This document shows, in pieces, positions 21,837 to 24,720 of a stretch of DNA of 24,720 nucleotides. Position 1 is the stretch's first letter, and each line of letters starts with the position of its first letter. The notes beneath the pieces were generated by a model. It saw nothing but the letters and a program-made list of their open reading frames with translations, searched no databases and was not told the DNA's origin. The DNA is from CAZNHL01 sp964572965 (GTDB lineage: Bacteria; Bacteroidota; Bacteroidia; Cytophagales; UBA9547). The stretch is from the NCBI GenBank assembly GCA_964572965.1, contig CAZNHL010000067.1, positions 1 to 24,720 of the forward strand, written 5' to 3'. Both the position numbers and the translations under genes were made by a program.

Positions 21837-23147
21837 ATGAATACAGCTAAACAATTCCTGAGAATTGGTGTATCACTTCCGTTCTTGGGAATTGTTTTAT
21901 TTTTCACAAGCCATTCTGTTGAAGCCCAACGCTGTGCCAATACTGTTTATGACAGCATCAGGTTTGCAAAAAATCCGGCTCTGAAGGAAGCTCAGCAACA
22001 ATTTGAAAGAAAACTACAGCAGCAAATACAATTACGAAAAGCTTTAAGGCAAACAGATGTTGCTACAGGAATTGTCACTGTTCCGGTGGTTGTTCATGTG
22101 TTGTATAATAGTGCTGATCAGAATATTTCCGATGCTCAGGTACGTTCGCAAATCAAAGTACTAAATCAGGATTATCGTAAACAGAATGCTGATACAGCCG
22201 ATACCCGTCCTCAATTCAAAGGTATTGCAGCCGATATGCAGATTCAGTTTTGTCTGGCAGCATCAGAGGCCAATGACTTTAATGGAATAACACGTCATTA
22301 TGTAAGTCAGAAATCATTTTCGGCCTATACTGATGATGCCATTATCAAGTCTTATGGTTTATACCCTACAGATCAATACCTTAATATCTGGGTATGTAAT
22401 TTAAATAGTGGTTTTTTAGGCTATGCCCAATTGCCGGGCAATACAAATTTGCCAGGTCTGGCTGTATATGAAGGTGATTCTTTGTCTGATGGGGTAGTAA
22501 TAGCAACAAGGGCTTTTGGTACAACCGGTAATTTGTCTGCGAATTATGCCTTAGGCAGAACTGCCACCCATGAAGTGGGACATTGGCTTGGTGGACTGAT
22601 ACACACATGGGGAGATGTAGATTGTTCCGGATCCTGTAATAGCTGTGGTACAGATTATTGTGATGACACTCCCGTAGAAGAAGGGTCAAGCACAACTTGT
22701 CAGTATAAAACATCTACGAAATGTACACCTTCACCAAGTGTGGCCATGATAGAGAATTTCATGAACTATACTTATGACAGGTGTATGAGTGCTTTTACAG
22801 CAGATCAGAAAACGCGCTTGCATACTGCTATCCAAATGAGCCCGCGCCGTATGAAGCTCCTGAACTTTACAGCGTGTGAACCGCAGCCGGTAGAAGGTTT
22901 TACGATCAAATTATTCCCAAATCCCGTTTCTGATGTATTGAACCTGGAACTGATATTCAGAGGAACAAAAGATGTCGGTTTAGAAATTTATGATACATGG
23001 GGACAGAAGGTATTAGAAACGCAGTATCATTCTGTTAAGTCGGGAGATTTCAGTTATCCGGTTCACTCTCTAAGCTCAGGAATGTACATCGTACGTTTGT
23101 TACATGATGGAGTAATTGATACACAGAAGTTTGTAGTGCTTCGGTAG
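21837..23147 (+). CDS. Secreted M43 pappalysin-like metalloprotease with T9SS sorting domain
   Basis: The 436-residue zinc endopeptidase starts at the ATG at 21837, directly before a signal peptide (FLGIVLFFTSHSVEAQ). An ATG at 21810 inside phoH is less likely. The catalytic domain (about 70-345) has TVPVVVHVLY, the zinc motif HEVGHWLGGLIHTWGD, Cys-rich DYCDDTP and the Met-turn ENFMNYTYDRCMSAFTADQ. The canonical M43 motif is HExxHxxGxxH; here one more residue precedes the third His. The C-terminal ~80 residues (KLFPNPVSDVLNLE to MYIVRLLHDG, KFVVL) are a type A T9SS sorting signal, so the protein is secreted across the outer membrane. It begins 13 bases after the phoH stop. Confidence 0.92.
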   Translation: MNTAKQFLRIGVSLPFLGIVLFFTSHSVEAQRCANTVYDSIRFAKNPALKEAQQQFERKLQQQIQLRKALRQTDVATGIVTVPVVVHVLYNSADQNISDAQVRSQIKVLNQDYRKQNADTADTRPQFKGIAADMQIQFCLAASEANDFNGITRHYVSQKSFSAYTDDAIIKSYGLYPTDQYLNIWVCNLNSGFLGYAQLPGNTNLPGLAVYEGDSLSDGVVIATRAFGTTGNLSANYALGRTATHEVGHWLGGLIHTWGDVDCSGSCNSCGTDYCDDTPVEEGSSTTCQYKTSTKCTPSPSVAMIENFMNYTYDRCMSAFTADQKTRLHTAIQMSPRRMKLLNFTACEPQPVEGFTIKLFPNPVSDVLNLELIFRGTKDVGLEIYDTWGQKVLETQYHSVKSGDFSYPVHSLSSGMYIVRLLHDGVIDTQKFVVLR

Positions 23148-23186
23148 ATATATTCCTGCTTTTAAAGGAGGTTAATTTTTTATTTT

Positions 23187-24720
23187 ATGTTCAATCGCTA
23201 TCCGTTCCTGCGCTATGCAGTATTTTTTACTATTGGGATAATCCTGCAGGACACTATTGGTTTTTCCATCGTTTATTGGCTGATTTTTGCCGCAGGGCTG
23301 TTTGTTACGTTTTTTTGCCTGACATTCATCAAACTGTTTGATTACCGACTCCGGACATTTTGTTTAGGATTAAGTGGTATGTGGCTTTTAGTGGCGCTGG
23401 GAGCAATACTGGTGTCGTTGTATCAGAAAGAACCAGATAAACGATTATATGAAGCAGAGGCTTATGCCGGCACTATTACGGATGGTTTTGAGGAAGCATC
23501 CCGTGGGTTCAAAACAACAATCAGGCTAGACAAAATAAAGCTGAATAACCGTTGGCACAGTGTTTCAGAATCAGCAGTGTTTTTCTACAATCACCCGAAA
23601 GCGATATTGAATTATGGTGACAGGATTGTTGTGAAAGGAAAATTGCTCCCCCCTAAGCCGGCTATGAACCCAGGCGCTTTTGATTATCAGTTGTATTTGA
23701 AAAGGAAAGGCATTTGTGCTGTTTCGTATGTGAAAGCAGAGGACTGCTCTCTGTTAAGTACAGGCGGGGGAAATGCGATAAGTGCTTTGTCAATCAGTTG
23801 CCGTAAAACACTGGCAGATTATTTTCATCGCTTTGTGCCTGGCAAAAATGAAGCTTCCATAGCAACAGCACTTGTGTTGGGTGTAAAAGGTAAATTAGAC
23901 GAAGACCTCCGTGATGATTATGCCAACTCAGGTACTTTGCATGTATTAGCGGTTTCTGGAATGCACGTAGGGTTAATTTATGCAATGCTGGCGTTTATTT
24001 TCGGTTGGCTTAAAAAGTACCGTTTAGGGCATGGTTTTTATGCGGGTATCATTATTGTTCTGCTGATTTTATATGCCATGCTTACGGGTTTGAGTGCTTC
24101 TGTACTCAGGGCTGTTGCTATGTGTTGCCTGATTGTATTTGCAGAGGCAACAGGCCGCCGGTCATTGGTTTTTAATACAGTTTTTCTTTCAGCTTTTATT
24201 TTACTCTGTCTTGATCCTTACATTATTTATGATGTCGGTTTTCAGCTTTCCTATGCCGCGGTTACGGGAATTATTTGCTGGCAGAAACCTTTGTACGAAT
24301 CCTGGGAAGCACCTAATAAGGCATTCGACTGGCTTTGGCAGACTTTAAGTGTAACCCTAACCGCGCAATTGGCTGTAGCACCGCTCGGGATGCTGTATTT
24401 CTATCAGTTCCCTAATTTGTTCTGGTTCGCCAATATGGTTGTTATTCCTGCGTCTACAATTATACTTTTTATTGGTCTGGTAATGTTGTTGTGNNNNNNN
24501 NNNGACCAGGCAATTAACTTGCCTGGTCAATTGATTGTATCAATATTTTTGTTCACTGGCTGAACAGTATTCCATATTCTGTAACAGAAGATATTTTCAT
24601 CACGCCGTTTCAGACATTGTTTTTATATGGCTCTATGGTTGCTCTCAGTATTTTTGTCTTGAATAAAAAAAAACTTTGGGCATGGCCGGTTCCTGTTTGT
24701 TTACTGCTATTTGTCTGTAT
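23187..24720 (+). CDS. comEC: ComEC/Rec2-family DNA uptake channel, partial, broken by a sequence gap
   Basis: ComEC is the inner-membrane channel for DNA import in transformation. The visible part has N-terminal helices (about 8-75), a soluble DUF4131-type OB region (about 90-185) and the start of the competence domain, with ALVLGVKGKLDEDLRDDY and SGTLHVLAVSGMHVGLIYAM followed by many helices. The frame meets ten Ns at 24494-24503. Directly after them the same frame ends at a TGA at 24561-24563. The correct continuation is another frame from about 24518, reading FVHWLNSIPYSVTEDIFITP, which fits ComEC and runs off the right edge. The C-terminal metallo-beta-lactamase-like domain, if present, lies outside. 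A SD-like AAAGGAGGT lies at 23164-23172, 14 bases before the ATG. Confidence 0.88.
24494..24503. other. Assembly gap of ten Ns
   Basis: Ten undetermined bases lie inside comEC. Ten is a typical placeholder length, so the real number of missing bases is unknown. Confidence 0.98.
24504..24528. repeat. Fold-back inverted repeat at the gap edge
   Basis: GACCAGGCAA (24504-24513) and TTGCCTGGTC (24519-24528) are exact complements around TTAAC. The second arm belongs to the ComEC reading frame; the first arm does not, and it introduces a TAA in that frame. It is probably a contig-end fold-back artefact. Confidence 0.7.

Noticed and set aside
23164..23172. AAAGGAGGT as a strong Shine-Dalgarno site for comEC
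   Set aside because: It lies 14 bases from the ATG, longer than usual, and other genes in the window do not use such sites. It may be chance.

Overview
This window looks like chromosomal DNA of a Bacteroidota member, probably near Sphingobacteriales or Chitinophagales (the order is a guess). Three things point there. Several genes are preceded by the Bacteroidota -7 box TAnnTTTG. Shine-Dalgarno sequences are nearly absent. A secreted metalloprotease ends in a type A T9SS sorting domain. No rRNA, tRNA, CRISPR array, phage or complete insertion sequence is visible.

Layout. 1-1.1 kb: a TPR/two-helix/SH3 membrane protein, with a divergent promoter for a gene lying off the left edge, then a ~180 bp dispersed repeat. 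1.1-4.4 kb: an SDR oxidoreductase (-), RNase HII (+) with a small possible immunity-type protein one base behind it, a cassette of three palindromes, and a MalY/PatB-type PLP enzyme (-). 4.5-6.7 kb: a REP-like palindrome and a heptamer repeat, then gcvT and a ComB-family phosphatase (+). 6.7-8.9 kb: a leftward three-gene unit of TetR regulator, CxxC-less HMA-like small protein and MFS transporter, with a palindromic operator. 9-10.8 kb: a DUF695-like protein and a lipoprotein. 10.9-12.6 kb: a decayed alpha/beta-hydrolase pseudogene behind a 2,4-dienoyl-CoA reductase-like SDR (-). 12.8-15.6 kb: an OmpA-type lipoprotein and a LysM lytic transglycosylase, both envelope/peptidoglycan functions. 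15.9-17.8 kb: an archaeal-type glycogen debranching enzyme. 17.9-20.7 kb: a TonB-C/YwqK-like exported protein (-), a second inverted copy of the dispersed repeat, and a DUF62/SAM-hydrolase-family protein (-). 20.8-24.7 kb: PhoH, an M43-type metalloprotease and ComEC, the last interrupted by a 10-N gap.

Most of the window is ordinary housekeeping. The most unusual signal is a pair of inverted, ~80% similar, 180-190 bp intergenic elements. Each is flanked by its own 13 bp direct repeat and has short terminal inverted repeats, which is the signature of a small non-autonomous mobile element (MITE-like). Other points worth a look are a DUF62-family protein that appears to lack two of the three known catalytic residues, a metalloprotease zinc motif with one extra residue, a multiply broken hydrolase, a palindrome cassette, and a fold-back sequence at the assembly gap that breaks the comEC frame.
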